Notes: generated from the sequence alone by a model not told the origin. DNA of 64,000 bases from Terriglobia bacterium (GCA_020073345.1 JAIQFI010000004.1:62001-126000); one strand, 5' to 3'; numbered from the stretch's first letter, positions 25,828 to 36,018 are shown. Made by a program: numbers and translations.

Positions 25828-26759
25828 CGATCTCGGGCGCTCCGGCCTCGCGCTTCGAGGAAGTGGGCCACGGTTGTAGTCGATTATTGGGCTTTGAATT
25901 CGTCACCGAGTCGCGGCTCTCCCATTGGATGACGGAAGAGTTCGGTGAAACGCGCGTTCCGGATCGGGCTTGGCGGCCTGCGGCGGTTTCCATCCTGGCG
26001 CGCCTGGCCGTGGAACATCACCTGGTCGTCTGCCTGTGGGGAGCAGAGGCGCTCTTTCCTCCTTCGCCGTTCACGCTGCGCGCCGGGATCGCTGCGTCGG
26101 AAGCCCGCCGCATCGGAAACGTCACACTCGATCAGAGAATGGAACGGCCCGAAGCCAAGACGGCACTCGCGCGACTGGATCGCGAGGCGAAGCATTTGCA
26201 CAGGGTGCGCCTGGGCCGCACGCGGCCGCAGCCCGATGCGTTCGATGTGATTCTGAACAGCGAGCACATGGACGCGTCGCAGATGGCGGAGGTTCTGCAA
26301 GCGGCCGCGGCGGCTCGCGGGCTGCGCGAACAAGGCCTGCTGGCCGTGGACGCCGAAGCGCGCATTCAGTTCGAGACCCGCTTGAAGCTGGCGAAGTACG
26401 GGATCGTCCCGGCAGGCCACGCGCGCCTGAAACGCGCCTCCTTCAATCATCCCAGCGAGGAGGTGTTCGCCAACCTGCTCGACTTCTATCGCATTCCATG
26501 GGAATACGAGCCCCGTAGTTTCCCGTTACAGTGGGACAAGGACGGCCGCGTGATCGAGGCGTTTACACCGGACTTCTACCTGCCCGAATTCGATCTGTAC
26601 GTGGAACTCACCACCATGAAACAGACCCTGGTGACGCGCAAGAATCGCAAGATCAAACTGCTGCGCGCCGTGTATCCGCACATCAATATCCAGGTGTTTT
26701 ATCAGAAAGATTTTCAGGATCTGGTATTTAAACATGGTCTGAGGGATGTGGTCCGGTGA
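25815..26759 (+). CDS. cytidylate-kinase-like domain fused to PD-(D/E)XK-like nuclease domain
   Basis: A 314-residue two-part protein. Residues 1 to about 170 look like the cytidylate-kinase-like family: ILTISGAPASRFEEVGHGCSRLLGFEFV stands where the P-loop should be, and PDAFDVILNSEHMDASQMAEVL matches the C-terminal strand-helix. The P-loop GxxxxGK[ST] is missing, so kinase activity is doubtful. Residues about 205-314 resemble a PD-(D/E)XK nuclease: SEEVFANLL with E215/E216, then FTPDFYLPEFDLYVELTT with D253 and E264, where the usual ExK lysine is replaced by T266. It overlaps the methyltransferase by 13 bases and hpt by 4. Function unknown; domain assignments are from pattern only. Confidence 0.7.
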   Translation: MAILTISGAPASRFEEVGHGCSRLLGFEFVTESRLSHWMTEEFGETRVPDRAWRPAAVSILARLAVEHHLVVCLWGAEALFPPSPFTLRAGIAASEARRIGNVTLDQRMERPEAKTALARLDREAKHLHRVRLGRTRPQPDAFDVILNSEHMDASQMAEVLQAAAAARGLREQGLLAVDAEARIQFETRLKLAKYGIVPAGHARLKRASFNHPSEEVFANLLDFYRIPWEYEPRSFPLQWDKDGRVIEAFTPDFYLPEFDLYVELTTMKQTLVTRKNRKIKLLRAVYPHINIQVFYQKDFQDLVFKHGLRDVVR

Positions 26760-27304
26760 CAGCCCCGCCGGGTATCGAGCGCGTGCTGTTCACCGAAGAG
26801 CAGGTGAACCAGCGCATCCGCGAGGTGGCGGCCGAAATCAGCGCCAAGTATCAGGGCAGGGACCTGAAACTGATCGCCGTGCTGAAGGGCGCGGTGTTCT
26901 TTCTGACGGCTCTGGCACGCGCCATCGAGATTCCGCTCAAGGTCGATTTTCTGGCGATTTCGAGTTTCAGCAATCACGCCAAGGGCGGCGCGCCGGGCAT
27001 GGTGCGGATCGCCAAGGATCTCGATCATCCGATTCAGGACGAAGATATTCTGCTGGTGGAAGACATCGTTGACACCGGTTTCACCACCCGCTACCTGCTC
27101 CAGACACTGGCAGGACGGGAGCCGAGGTCGCTCGGAATCTGCACGTTGCTTGATCGGACCGCTCGCAGAATCGTGCAGGTGCCGGTGGATTACCGCTGCT
27201 TCGAGATCCCGGACCGGTTCGTGGTGGGCTGCGGCCTGGATCATAAGCAGCGCTACCGTAATCTGGGCTATATTGCGGTCATGAATCCGGAGGCCGGGGA
27301 CTGA
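26756..27304 (+). CDS. hpt: hypoxanthine phosphoribosyltransferase
   Basis: Purine-salvage enzyme transferring phosphoribose from PRPP to hypoxanthine/guanine. The PRPP loop ILLVEDIVDTGFTTRYLL (about residues 99-116) is intact, as are LIAVLKGAVFFLTALAR, the flexible-loop region with SSFSN, and the base-binding end VVGCGLDHKQRYRNLGYIAV. Length (182 residues) is normal. The start is GTG at 26756, overlapping the stop of the preceding CMK-like/nuclease-like gene (GTGA), so translation is coupled. The next gene, a Ser/Thr kinase, begins 4 bases after the stop. Confidence 0.95.
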   Translation: MTAPPGIERVLFTEEQVNQRIREVAAEISAKYQGRDLKLIAVLKGAVFFLTALARAIEIPLKVDFLAISSFSNHAKGGAPGMVRIAKDLDHPIQDEDILLVEDIVDTGFTTRYLLQTLAGREPRSLGICTLLDRTARRIVQVPVDYRCFEIPDRFVVGCGLDHKQRYRNLGYIAVMNPEAGD

Positions 27305-27308
27305 AACA

Positions 27309-29966
27309 ATGGACTCGGACCAGTGGAGTCTCGGAGATCCCCCGGAGCGAACCACTCCGAGCATCGGTGCACAGGTCGGCGTCTACCGTCTGGAAGACCG
27401 GCTGGGTGAGGGCGGCATGGGGACGGTGTACCGCGCTCTCGACACCAAGCTCCATCGGCCGGTGGCAATCAAATTTCTCTCGGATGAACTGGCCGACGCA
27501 GCCGCGCGCCGCCGCTTCCAGCGCGAGGCGCAAATGGCCTCGTCACTGAACCATCCGCACATCCTGACGGTATACGACGTGGGAGAGTTTAAAGGCCGCC
27601 AGTACCTGGTCACGGAGTTCGTCGACGGAGGAACGCTCAAGGATTGGTGTATCGAAAAACGCTCCTGGCGTCAGATCGTGGACCTGTTGACAGGCGTCGC
27701 CGACGGGCTGGCGGCGGCCCATGCGGCCGCGATTCTGCACCGCGATATCAAGCCCGCCAACATCCTGGTGGCCAAGAATGGTTACGCGAAGCTCGCGGAT
27801 TTCGGCTTGGCCAAACTAGACGAGGATCGACCGTCCGATACCACCGGCACACTCACCGAGGGCCGCACGAGGCCTGGCGTGGTCCTGGGCACGATTGCCT
27901 ACATGTCGCCCGAGCAGGCTTCCGGAAAGAAGCTCGACTCCCGCAGCGACATCTTTTCGTTCGGAGCGGTGCTGTATGAATTGCTAGCCGGGAAGAAGCC
28001 ATTCTCCGGCGCGTCGGAGCTGGAACTACTCAAGACCGTCATCCACGGCACGCCGCACCCGCTGGGTGAGGACGTTCCCCTCGCACTCCGCATGGTCGTG
28101 GAAAAGGCGCTCGAAAAAGATCCAGCAGAGCGCTACCAATCCATGCGCGAAGTGGTCGTGGACCTGCGGCGCCTCGCGCGCAGCAAAACGGAAGAAACCG
28201 CGCGCGAGGCCACAGTATCCGCACCGCAACGGCCCTCTTGGCCGTGGGCGGCAGCAGTGGTGCTGGCTCTGGCAGCGGGAGTGGGTGTGAGCAGGCTGTG
28301 GATGCCGCGTCCTGCCGCGCCAGTCAACATCCGGGTCCAACGCCTTACCGATTTTGTCGGCGTGGAAGAACAGCCGGCGGTCTCTCCGGACGGGAAGTGG
28401 GTGGCCTTCATCGCCCCGGACAAGGGCCGCCGTCAGGTGTGGGTGCGCTTGCTCGGAGGTGGCGCTCCCGCTCCGGTCACTCACGACGACGCCGACCATG
28501 AGCACCCGCGCTGGACGCCGGATTCGAGTTCTCTCATCTATTTCTCGGGAACTGCGAAGGAGGGCGAACCCGGGACCCTGTGGGAAGTGGCTGTGGTGGG
28601 CGGCACGCCGCGCCCGATCGCGTCTTCCAACGGTGAAGGCGATGTCAGTCATGATGGCCTCCACATCGTCACGTTCCAGAACCAAGGGGATAAAACGGCA
28701 CTAGTGATCTTGTCCCGCGACGGTTCGAAAGTCGAGCGCATGAAGCAGCTGCCCAACGACTCTACATTATTCCGCTCGCCCCGGTGGTCGCCGGATGACC
28801 ATTGGATTGCATTCGACGGTAGCCGCGATATCGCCTTTAATCACACGGTATACGTCATGGACGCCGGCGGTGGTGCGGCGAAACCGGTGGGGAGCGCCAG
28901 TAACATCCAGGGGGTCGCCTGGCTTCCCAACGGTTCCGGCCTGGTGTACGCATCTTCAGCGGGAAGCACCATGGCGTACCCGCCCATCTTTAACCTCCGA
29001 ACCGTATCGAAAGACGGCGGCCCGGAGCGCCAGCTCACCTTCGGCGACGAGTCTTACGTGGAGCCTGACCTGGCTGCGGCCGGCAAGGTATTCGCCAGCA
29101 GAGTCCGGATGCAATCCGATATCTGGCGGTACCCGGTTGCGGGATCGGCCGGGGACAACACGAAGAATGGTAGGCGGATCACGAATCAGACTGGCCAGGT
29201 ACAGACTCCGTCGGTGAGTCCGACCGGAGAGGAAGTCGTCTACCTTTCCGATAGCGGCGGGCATGCGAATCTGTGGGTGGCCAAGGTAGACGGTTCCAGT
29301 CCGCCCCGCCAAATCTATTTTGAGCGGGACCCGGCGGTAACGATCGGCATTCCCCTGTGGTCTCCCGCAGGAGACAAGATTGTGTTTGTGCGCACTCAGG
29401 CGGGCACGATCAATGAGTGGCTAGTCAATCCCGACGGAAGCGGGCCGCACGAGTTGGTTCACGACGCCAAAGCCGCGGTCTGGTCCGCGGAGGGCCGATG
29501 GCTCTATTACACCGACGGAAAGGATTGCATCAAGAAGATTCTTGTCGCAGGAAGCACTCCCGTGGAAGTGCGCTGCCAAGCGCTTAGCATGGGAATTTCC
29601 TCCGATGGCTCGACGATCTACTATGCTCCGTCGACCGCTCGACAGAATGAGATATTCCGGGCGCAGCCAGAAACTGGCCCCGAGCAACCGTTCGTTCGCT
29701 ATGCCCAATCGCGGGTTCCGCTCTCGCCCAACAATGTTGCTTTGTCTCCCGACGACCGCTGGCTCGCAGTGCCGCTCAAAGACGCGGGCGCCACCAATCT
29801 CTGGAGTATTTCTACGGCCGACGGTTCCTTTCAGCAGATCACCGATTTTAAGCGTCCGACCTTGATTGCCCGCCAGGTTTCCTGGTCACGAGACGGAAAA
29901 TTCATCTATGCCGCGGTGGTGGACATCGACGCGGACATCATGTCATTCGACGGAATGCTGCCCTGA
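27309..29966 (+). CDS. Ser/Thr protein kinase with PD40 beta-propeller C-terminus
   Basis: An 885-residue membrane kinase. The kinase domain (about 26-290) has [10 protein letters not shown]55, catalytic HRDIKPAN with D146, DFG at D164 and MSPEQ in the activation region. A single helix near 313-333 ([18 protein letters not shown]) leads to a long propeller with repeats such as [36 protein letters not shown] and [12 protein letters not shown]. The propeller probably lies outside the inner membrane and may bind a ligand or protein; that is inference. The ATG is 4 bases after the hpt stop, so it probably ends the operon begun at 25048. The 3' end overlaps the convergent P450 gene by 24 bases. 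Confidence 0.95.
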   Translation: MDSDQWSLGDPPERTTPSIGAQVGVYRLEDRLGEGGMGTVYRALDTKLHRPVAIKFLSDELADAAARRRFQREAQMASSLNHPHILTVYDVGEFKGRQYLVTEFVDGGTLKDWCIEKRSWRQIVDLLTGVADGLAAAHAAAILHRDIKPANILVAKNGYAKLADFGLAKLDEDRPSDTTGTLTEGRTRPGVVLGTIAYMSPEQASGKKLDSRSDIFSFGAVLYELLAGKKPFSGASELELLKTVIHGTPHPLGEDVPLALRMVVEKALEKDPAERYQSMREVVVDLRRLARSKTEETAREATVSAPQRPSWPWAAAVVLALAAGVGVSRLWMPRPAAPVNIRVQRLTDFVGVEEQPAVSPDGKWVAFIAPDKGRRQVWVRLLGGGAPAPVTHDDADHEHPRWTPDSSSLIYFSGTAKEGEPGTLWEVAVVGGTPRPIASSNGEGDVSHDGLHIVTFQNQGDKTALVILSRDGSKVERMKQLPNDSTLFRSPRWSPDDHWIAFDGSRDIAFNHTVYVMDAGGGAAKPVGSASNIQGVAWLPNGSGLVYASSAGSTMAYPPIFNLRTVSKDGGPERQLTFGDESYVEPDLAAAGKVFASRVRMQSDIWRYPVAGSAGDNTKNGRRITNQTGQVQTPSVSPTGEEVVYLSDSGGHANLWVAKVDGSSPPRQIYFERDPAVTIGIPLWSPAGDKIVFVRTQAGTINEWLVNPDGSGPHELVHDAKAAVWSAEGRWLYYTDGKDCIKKILVAGSTPVEVRCQALSMGISSDGSTIYYAPSTARQNEIFRAQPETGPEQPFVRYAQSRVPLSPNNVALSPDDRWLAVPLKDAGATNLWSISTADGSFQQITDFKRPTLIARQVSWSRDGKFIYAAVVDIDADIMSFDGMLP

Positions 29967-31313
29967 ATCTCGTCGCTCCGCAATCATCCGCATGCCGTAT
30001 TTCGGACGCAGGGTGATCCGCGCGTGAGTCTCCACGCGATGTCCAGGTTCCAGGCGCAGGCGCCAGCGCTGTCCGATAGCCGCCAGAAGCAGCGTTCCTT
30101 CCATCCACGCAAAGCGCTCTCCGATGCACACCCTTGCGCCGCCACCAAACGGAAAATAGGCAAACTTCGGCCGCGCGGGATCCTCCACTAGCCAGCGCTC
30201 GGGGCGAAACGCAAGCGGATCCGCAAACCAGCGTGGATCGCGATGCACCGTGTAAGGACTCATCAGGACCACCGAGCGCGCCGGGATCAGGAAGTCTCCC
30301 ACAGGGTAGTCTTCAAGCGCCCGCCGCCCGATTCCCCACGCCGGAGGATAGAGCCGCAGCGTTTCGGCGAAGACGCTTTCGGTGTAGCGCAACTGCGGCA
30401 AGTTGTCGAACGATGGGAGCCGCCCGCCGAGTACGCTGTCGAGCTCGGAGTGGAAGGCCGCCTCCGCTTGCGGATTCTGCGAAAGCAGATACCAGGCCCA
30501 GGTCAACGCATCGGCCGTGGTTTCGTGGCCGGCCAGAAACAGCGTCAACGCCTCGTCCCGGACCTGGGTGTCGGTCATGCCGCCGGAGCCTTCCTCATCG
30601 CTCGCCAGCAGCAGCATGGACAGCAAGTCACCGGCATCGCGCCCGCTTGCGCGCCGCTCACCGATCAGGCGATAGATAGTCTCGTCCAGCCGCTTGCGCG
30701 CCCGCTTGAAACGGCGCACCGCCGGAAGGGGCAGCTTTTCGAGCAACTCCGAGAACGGCATCAGGATGACTTCGAACAGGTCGAACACCTGGGTGAGAGC
30801 CGTGCCAATATCGTCCGCTTCAGAATCGACGTCGGTACTGAACAGCGTTTTCGCGACAATCGCGAGCGTCAGCCGCATCATCTCCTGCAGCACGTCGAAC
30901 GATTGACCGGATTGCCATTGGTCGCGAACCACCGCCGCGCGGTCCACCATCACGGCGCCATAGCCGGCCAAGCGGTCGCGATGAAACGCCGGCTGGACGA
31001 GACGGCGCTGGCGGCGGTGATGCTCGCCTTCACTGGTGAGAAGTCCGTCGCCAAGCAGCACGCGGGCGCGCTCCAGCATGCGGCTCTTTTTGAACTTGTG
31101 CTGGTTGGTCACCAGTACATCGCGGATCGCGTCGGGATGGCCGACGTAGTAGATGTGCTGGCGGCCCAGCGGGAGATAGACGACGTCGCCGTACTGGCGG
31201 GCCATCTTCTCGAGAAACCCAGCCGGGTCTTTGCGAAACTCAGGAAGAACGCCGACCAGCGGGCGGCCTTTAGGCCCGGGGGGCTTGGAATGAACTGCCG
31301 CAGGCACCGTCAC
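29943..31313 (-). CDS. cytochrome P450
   Basis: A soluble bacterial P450 of 456 residues. Signature elements: I-helix [18 protein letters not shown]-helix ETLRLYPP with the ExxR pair, the PERW meander, and the haem loop [15 protein letters not shown] with axial C396. The N-terminus [21 protein letters not shown] has the proline-rich hinge common to CYP102/CYP110-like fatty-acid hydroxylase relatives. No ferredoxin or reductase gene is beside it. The start is GTG at 31313. A good promoter (CTGAAA, 17 bases, TATAAT) lies immediately upstream, overlapping the end of the antiporter gene. Substrate unknown. Confidence 0.93.
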   Translation of the reverse strand: MTVPAAVHSKPPGPKGRPLVGVLPEFRKDPAGFLEKMARQYGDVVYLPLGRQHIYYVGHPDAIRDVLVTNQHKFKKSRMLERARVLLGDGLLTSEGEHHRRQRRLVQPAFHRDRLAGYGAVMVDRAAVVRDQWQSGQSFDVLQEMMRLTLAIVAKTLFSTDVDSEADDIGTALTQVFDLFEVILMPFSELLEKLPLPAVRRFKRARKRLDETIYRLIGERRASGRDAGDLLSMLLLASDEEGSGGMTDTQVRDEALTLFLAGHETTADALTWAWYLLSQNPQAEAAFHSELDSVLGGRLPSFDNLPQLRYTESVFAETLRLYPPAWGIGRRALEDYPVGDFLIPARSVVLMSPYTVHRDPRWFADPLAFRPERWLVEDPARPKFAYFPFGGGARVCIGERFAWMEGTLLLAAIGQRWRLRLEPGHRVETHARITLRPKYGMRMIAERRDSGQHSVE

Positions 31314-31336
31314 GTCAGGAAGAAGCTCCGGCCACG

Positions 31337-31365
31337 ATTATAGCGGGCACTGCCGGGGCTTTCAG
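31337..31365 (-). promoter_or_regulatory. predicted sigma-70 promoter of the P450 gene
   Basis: On the minus strand CTGAAA (31360-31365) and TATAAT (31337-31342) are separated by 17 bases, 23 bases before the GTG start. The -10 box is a perfect match and the -35 matches at four of six positions. The -35 overlaps the stop region of the upstream antiporter gene. Confidence 0.55.
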
Positions 31366-32567
31366 TTTTCGCCGCCGACCAACTCCATCAGGGGCGTCGC
31401 CATGAAAGTCGTGACTAGAGCCATGCAGACCATCATCGAGTAGAGCGCCGGAGAGAGGATGCCGCTGTCCAGGCCCACGTTGAGCACGATCAGCTCCACG
31501 AGTCCGCGGGTGTTCATCATCAGCCCCAGCTTGCACGCGTCCCGCCAGCGCATTCCTTTGGCTCGCGCGCCAATCATTGTTCCGCCCCACTTGCTCGCTA
31601 CGGCAACCAGAAGGATGAGGAGGAGGTCGAGATATGCAGCTCCGGCGTTAACCGTGAAGATAAGGTTCGTCCGGATGCCGGTAAGCACAAAGAACAGCGG
31701 TATGAGCAGCAAAAGTGTGATGGTTTCCAGGGTGTCGATCCACTGGTGGCGGAATTTACGCGGGATGATGAGACCAGCGGCGAACGCGCCGACGAATGCA
31801 TGAATGCCGATCCATTCTCCGGCCGCACCGGAGACCAGCGCGAGAACAACAAATATCAGCATGGCGTCCAGCGGAAACTTGCGCTCATCGACGCCCCTCG
31901 ACCAGGCATCCAGGATGCGGCGGATAACCAGCATGATGAGGACATAGACCGCGAGGTACACGAACATCAGCCACAAGGGACGGGCGTTCCGATCGTGCGT
32001 TGTCAGAGCGACGATCGTAGCAAGGAGAACCCAAGCTGCAAGGTCATCGACGGCGGCGCAGGCGATCGCGATCGAGCCGAGGCGGGTGCCCAGTAAATTA
32101 CGCTCCATCAGGATTCGCGCCAGCACGGGGAACGCCGTGACGCTCATCGCGGTTCCGATGAAGAGGGCAAATACTAGATGGTCGCCGTTCCCATAGCGCG
32201 GGAAGAGATATCGGGCCAAGACAATTCCCATCAGAAGCGGAAGGCTGATGCTGATGCCGCTGGTCACGATCGCAATTCCGCTCTGGTGCCGCAACTCCTT
32301 GAAGTCGACTCGCACGCCGACGAGAAAAATGAAAATGATCAAGCCGACTTGGCTCAAGGCGTTCAAAGAGCCTAGCGACGGCGGCGGGAAGAGAGAGTGG
32401 TAGGCGCTGGGAGCCAGCCAACCGAAAATCGTCGGGCCGAGCGCGAGGCCCGCAGCCATCTCGCCGACGACGCGAGGTTGGCCGAACCTGCGGAACGCGG
32501 AGGCGACCAGGCGGGAGAAACCAAGGATTACGGCGATCTGAAGGAAAAGGAGCGCATTATCGCCCAT
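31362..32567 (-). CDS. CPA2-family cation:proton antiporter
   Basis: A 401-residue membrane protein with about twelve helices. Family features: RFGQPRVVGEMAAGLALGPTIFG in the first helices, LIIFIFLVGVRVDFKEL, SVTAFPVLARILMERNLL, and the ion-binding IACAAVDDLAAW with its conserved acidic pair. No C-terminal TrkA-N or other regulatory domain is fused. The exchanged cation (Na+ or K+) cannot be decided from sequence. ATG at 32567. Flanked by the P450 gene downstream and the transglutaminase operon upstream; no overlap with either. Confidence 0.9.
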   Translation of the reverse strand: MGDNALLFLQIAVILGFSRLVASAFRRFGQPRVVGEMAAGLALGPTIFGWLAPSAYHSLFPPPSLGSLNALSQVGLIIFIFLVGVRVDFKELRHQSGIAIVTSGISISLPLLMGIVLARYLFPRYGNGDHLVFALFIGTAMSVTAFPVLARILMERNLLGTRLGSIAIACAAVDDLAAWVLLATIVALTTHDRNARPLWLMFVYLAVYVLIMLVIRRILDAWSRGVDERKFPLDAMLIFVVLALVSGAAGEWIGIHAFVGAFAAGLIIPRKFRHQWIDTLETITLLLLIPLFFVLTGIRTNLIFTVNAGAAYLDLLLILLVAVASKWGGTMIGARAKGMRWRDACKLGLMMNTRGLVELIVLNVGLDSGILSPALYSMMVCMALVTTFMATPLMELVGGEN

Positions 32568-32625
32568 CGGATCGCGCTCCGCGTTGTGCAGTATGGGACA
32601 GGTGAGCCTTTAGCCACCCAGATTA

Positions 32626-33591
32626 CTACTGCTGCTGTTGTTGCTGTTGCTGCCGCTCGGCCTCGTCGGCGGCGGCGATGGCGGCTTGCCATTCTTCCGG
32701 CGGCGCCAAGATCTCTTCAGGTGGCGGCGGGGCATCCGAGGGCGCCACCCGCACCGACACCGTCAACTGGCTGGAAGAATCGCCTTTAAACACGCCTTTG
32801 GTGGGCGGAACGTCCGCATAATCACGCCCGATGGCCGTGCGGATGTGACGCTCGCCGGCGATCAAGTTATTGGTGGGATCGAATCCGACCCATCCCAGCT
32901 GAGGCAGGAGCGCCTCCACCCAGGCGTGTGTCGCGCCTTCGGCCGACCGATCCTGATGTGCCGAGCGCGGATAGACATAGCCGCTCACATACCGGCAGGG
33001 AATCCTGACGTGCCGCACCAGCGCGATCATGATGTGGGCGAAGTCCTGGCACACTCCCTTGCGCGCCTCGATCGCATGGTCGATGGGCGAATCTACGCGC
33101 GTGGCTTTGGGTACGTAGTCGAACCATTCGTAAATGGCCGAGTTCAGTTCCCGGAGGAAACCAAGCGGGTCATCGCGGCGCCGGACGTACAGCGGCTCGA
33201 GCAAACTCAGCAGCGCCTCGGAAGGGCGAGCGAACTGGCTCGGCATCAACATTTCCCAATAGTCGCCCGCGGCCGCCTGCTCGTCGATCTCGTCCCAGTC
33301 CGAGGGCTCCAGGCGGTCCGGAAGCTCCGGAGCCGGCTCGATTTCCACTAACGCCTCGGCAATAATCGTCAATTCGCGATGCTTCCCTGGCACGTCAAAA
33401 TGGTGCACGGTGTTGCCGAGGTAATCGCGATATTCATATTCGCGGGCGCGGGGTTCCACGGAAAGCTGGAAGGAGAGGCACCGCTGCCCGCCTTCGGTGC
33501 GAGGGTGCATGCGCAATTCCATAAGGCTCTCGCTCACCGGGGTCACGTAGCGGAAGCGCGTCAGGTGGCGGATGGAGTAGAACATGTTCAT
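32626..33591 (-). CDS. bacterial transglutaminase-like protein with N-terminal beta domain
   Basis: A 321-residue cytosolic protein. The N-terminal domain (MFYSIRHLTRFRYVTPVSES...LRMHPR) is the bacterial transglutaminase-like N-domain. The transglutaminase core carries C181 (KGVCQDFAH), H222 (THAWVEA) and D238 (FDPTNN). It is the third gene of an operon with an alpha-E protein and a circularly permuted ATP-grasp enzyme, the same trio as Mycobacterium tuberculosis Rv2409c-Rv2411c. The set has been predicted to make or attach peptides, but its product is unknown. The C-terminus ends in eight consecutive glutamines. ATG at 33591 overlaps the alpha-E stop (ATGA). Confidence 0.92.
   Translation of the reverse strand: MNMFYSIRHLTRFRYVTPVSESLMELRMHPRTEGGQRCLSFQLSVEPRAREYEYRDYLGNTVHHFDVPGKHRELTIIAEALVEIEPAPELPDRLEPSDWDEIDEQAAAGDYWEMLMPSQFARPSEALLSLLEPLYVRRRDDPLGFLRELNSAIYEWFDYVPKATRVDSPIDHAIEARKGVCQDFAHIMIALVRHVRIPCRYVSGYVYPRSAHQDRSAEGATHAWVEALLPQLGWVGFDPTNNLIAGERHIRTAIGRDYADVPPTKGVFKGDSSSQLTVSVRVAPSDAPPPPEEILAPPEEWQAAIAAADEAERQQQQQQQQ
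32629..32652 (-). repeat. CAG/CAA tract encoding a terminal polyglutamine run
   Basis: Eight consecutive glutamine codons (mixed CAG and CAA) stand immediately before the TAG stop of the transglutaminase gene. The codon mixture reduces slippage, yet a short trinucleotide repeat at a C-terminus is uncommon in bacteria. Confidence 0.9.
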
Positions 33592-34538
33592 GCCTCAAGT
33601 GCCGCCTCAATCGGGTAGGAAATATAGGTTTGATACAGCGCGCTGTGCACCTGCCCGCACTGGCGCAGAAGTTCCGCCAAATAAGTTTCCAATCCGCCCC
33701 CCATAATCTCGTCGATCTGGCCGAAGCCGAGTGTGGCGCGCAGCCGTCCCGCGATGCGCTCGACACGCACCGCCCGGCGGCTTCCGGCCTCCCGCCCGAT
33801 CTCCATGATGGCGGCTTCCAGAGCTTCCACCGAGAAGCGAATGGAGTGAGGAAAACTCGGATGCAGCACCAGGAACTCGGCGATGCGCTCCGGCTTCACG
33901 TCCGCGGTATACGCCTTGCAGTAGGCTTCGAATGCGGTGCAGGAGCGCAGCAGTCCGATCCATTCCAGATAAACTCGTTCGGCCCCGGCTTGGGCGGGCT
34001 GATGAAATTCGCGGAAGTGCGCACCCACCAAAGTAGAAACGGCCACCGCGCGCTCCAGATACCGGCCGGCCTGGATGAACTGCCAGCCCTCTCCGTGGGT
34101 CATGGTGGAATCGGTGATGCCCTGAAACAGATGTGCGCCCTCCTTGATGGATTGAAGGAAATCGCGGGCATCCCACACTTCGGGCGAGCTGCGCCGGACG
34201 GCGTGGAACAGGCGATTCAACTGCTCCCACATTTCCGAGCTGATCTGCTCCCGCACCTGACGCGCGTTTTCCCGCGCGTTGACGATGCTGGCGACGATCG
34301 AAGAACGGTTGGACGCGTCGTGCAGCAGCGATTGAGCCAGGCTTTCCGTATTCCAATCGTCGTCTCCGGATCCTTCCATGCCCAGTGAGCGCCCGACTCT
34401 CGCCCAATCCAAATCTTCCGATTGCGAGCCGCGCTCGAGCATCAGGTTCAACTGAATGTTGATCACCCGGGCGGCGTGTTCGGCCCGCTCCAGGTAGCGG
34501 CTCATCCAATACAAACTATCAGCAACCCGTGAGAGCAT
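33588..34538 (-). CDS. alpha-E domain protein (DUF403)
   Basis: A 316-residue, mostly helical cytosolic protein. The N-terminus MLSRVADSLYWMSRYLERAEHAARV is the family signature, and SRYLERAEHAARV is repeated in looser form later (FIQAGRYLERAVAVSTLV). Other blocks (SSEVWDARDFLQSI-like, HPSFPHSIRFSVE) also fit. In most genomes this protein is encoded next to a circularly permuted ATP-grasp enzyme and a transglutaminase, exactly as here; it is thought to assist the ligase. Its ATG is 4 bases from the ATP-grasp stop and its stop overlaps the next start by 4 bases. Confidence 0.93.
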   Translation of the reverse strand: MLSRVADSLYWMSRYLERAEHAARVINIQLNLMLERGSQSEDLDWARVGRSLGMEGSGDDDWNTESLAQSLLHDASNRSSIVASIVNARENARQVREQISSEMWEQLNRLFHAVRRSSPEVWDARDFLQSIKEGAHLFQGITDSTMTHGEGWQFIQAGRYLERAVAVSTLVGAHFREFHQPAQAGAERVYLEWIGLLRSCTAFEAYCKAYTADVKPERIAEFLVLHPSFPHSIRFSVEALEAAIMEIGREAGSRRAVRVERIAGRLRATLGFGQIDEIMGGGLETYLAELLRQCGQVHSALYQTYISYPIEAALEA

Positions 34539-34542
34539 GATC

Positions 34543-36018
34543 CTAATCCAGAACCCAGGTGTCCTTGCTGCCGCCGCCTTGCGACGAGTTCACCACCAGC
34601 GATCCCTTCCGCAGAGCGACCCTCGTGAGCCCGCCCGGCACAACGGTGACTTTGTCTCCGAAGAGAATATACGGCCGCAGGTCCACGTGGCGCGGCTGCA
34701 CGTTGCCGTCGATGAAGCACGGAGCGCGCGAAAGCCGGATGGTGGGCTGCGCGATGTAATTGCGCGGATCGGCCTCCACGCGCCGGCGAAACTCGTCACG
34801 CTGTTCGGCGGTGCTATGGGGCCCGATCAGCATCCCGTAGCCGCCCGATTCACCGACCGCTTTCACCACATAATCCTGGAGCCGCGCGAGCACGTGCCGG
34901 CGCTGCAAGGGATCCGACATGAGATACGTCTCGACGTTGTTCAGCACGGGATCTTCTTTCAGGTAGTAACGAATGATCGCCGGAACGTACGCATACACGG
35001 CCTTATCGTCGGCCACGCCCGTGCCGAGCGCGTTGGCCATACTCACGTTACCGGCACGGTACGCGTTGAACAAGCCGGGGACACCAAGGCTCGAATCAGC
35101 GCGGAAGGCCAGGGGATCGATGAAGTCGTCGTCAATCCTCCGGTAGATTACATCGACGCGGCGCAGACCGGCAGTGGTGCGCATGTAAACGAAGTTGTCG
35201 TGCACCACCAGATCGCGGCCTTCCACCAGCTCAATACCCATCTGTCGCGCCAGAAAGGCGTGCTCGAAGTAGGCGGAGTTGAAAACGCCCGGCGTCAGCA
35301 GAACGATGGTGGGCTCGGAACTGCTTTGCGCGGAAGCCTGAGGCGTCAGCGCGCGCAGAGTAGACAGCAGCGCCTGGCTATAGTGCTCGATGGGCTGCAC
35401 GCCGCACTTGCGGAACAACTCAGGGAACAGACGCTTCATCACCTCGCGGCTTACCAGCATGTAGGAGACGCCGCTGGGCACGCGCAGATTGTCTTCCAGC
35501 ACCACGAATTCGCCCGAAGGCATGCGGATGAGATCGGTGCCCGCAACGGTGACATAAGCGTCTTTGCGGACGTAGAAGCCGCGCATCTGACGCCGGAAAT
35601 GTTTGCAGCTGTATATGATTTCCCGCGGCACCACGCCGTCGTTCAAAATCTTGCCTTCGTGGTAGATGTCCTTGAGGAACAGATTCAGCGCAGTGATGCG
35701 CTGCGTCAGGCCGTTCTCGATGCGGGTCCATTCCTCGCGCGTCAGAACCCGCGGCAGAAGATCGTTAGGGAAAATGCGTTCGGTGCCTTCATCCCGTCCG
35801 TAGACGGTGAAAGTGATGCCCTGGTGAAGGAAAGAAAGATCGGCGATTTGTTGCCGGCGGCGCAGCTCGTCGCCGGTCAACTCGCGCAGCGCTTCGTAAA
35901 TATGGCGATAGTGAGGCCGAACCGCTCCGTCGCTATCGACCATCTCGTCGAAAGCGTCGTCGAGCTCGTATTCGTGGAACGGAGCAGGAAGCGTATGCTT
36001 GGTGGCAATCCCTGCCAT
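34543..36018 (-). CDS. circularly permuted ATP-grasp ligase (DUF404/407 type)
   Basis: A 491-residue predicted ATP-dependent carboxylate-amine/thiol ligase. Family blocks: [18 protein letters not shown] at the N-terminus, [52 protein letters not shown] (with metal-binding ED-N), [37 protein letters not shown], and [13 protein letters not shown] at 36018 is chosen because GAGGAGG lies 3 bases upstream; the longer TTG at 36030 lies within that ribosome site. It heads the operon with the alpha-E and transglutaminase genes, behind an extended -10 promoter. The substrate and product of the system are not known. Confidence 0.93.
   Translation of the reverse strand: MAGIATKHTLPAPFHEYELDDAFDEMVDSDGAVRPHYRHIYEALRELTGDELRRRQQIADLSFLHQGITFTVYGRDEGTERIFPNDLLPRVLTREEWTRIENGLTQRITALNLFLKDIYHEGKILNDGVVPREIIYSCKHFRRQMRGFYVRKDAYVTVAGTDLIRMPSGEFVVLEDNLRVPSGVSYMLVSREVMKRLFPELFRKCGVQPIEHYSQALLSTLRALTPQASAQSSSEPTIVLLTPGVFNSAYFEHAFLARQMGIELVEGRDLVVHDNFVYMRTTAGLRRVDVIYRRIDDDFIDPLAFRADSSLGVPGLFNAYRAGNVSMANALGTGVADDKAVYAYVPAIIRYYLKEDPVLNNVETYLMSDPLQRRHVLARLQDYVVKAVGESGGYGMLIGPHSTAEQRDEFRRRVEADPRNYIAQPTIRLSRAPCFIDGNVQPRHVDLRPYILFGDKVTVVPGGLTRVALRKGSLVVNSSQGGGSKDTWVLD

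Noticed and set aside
32629-32652. CAG/CAA repeat as a CRISPR or mobile-element remnant
   Set aside because: It is a single in-frame Gln run at a protein end; no spacers, no direct-repeat array and no terminal inverted repeats.
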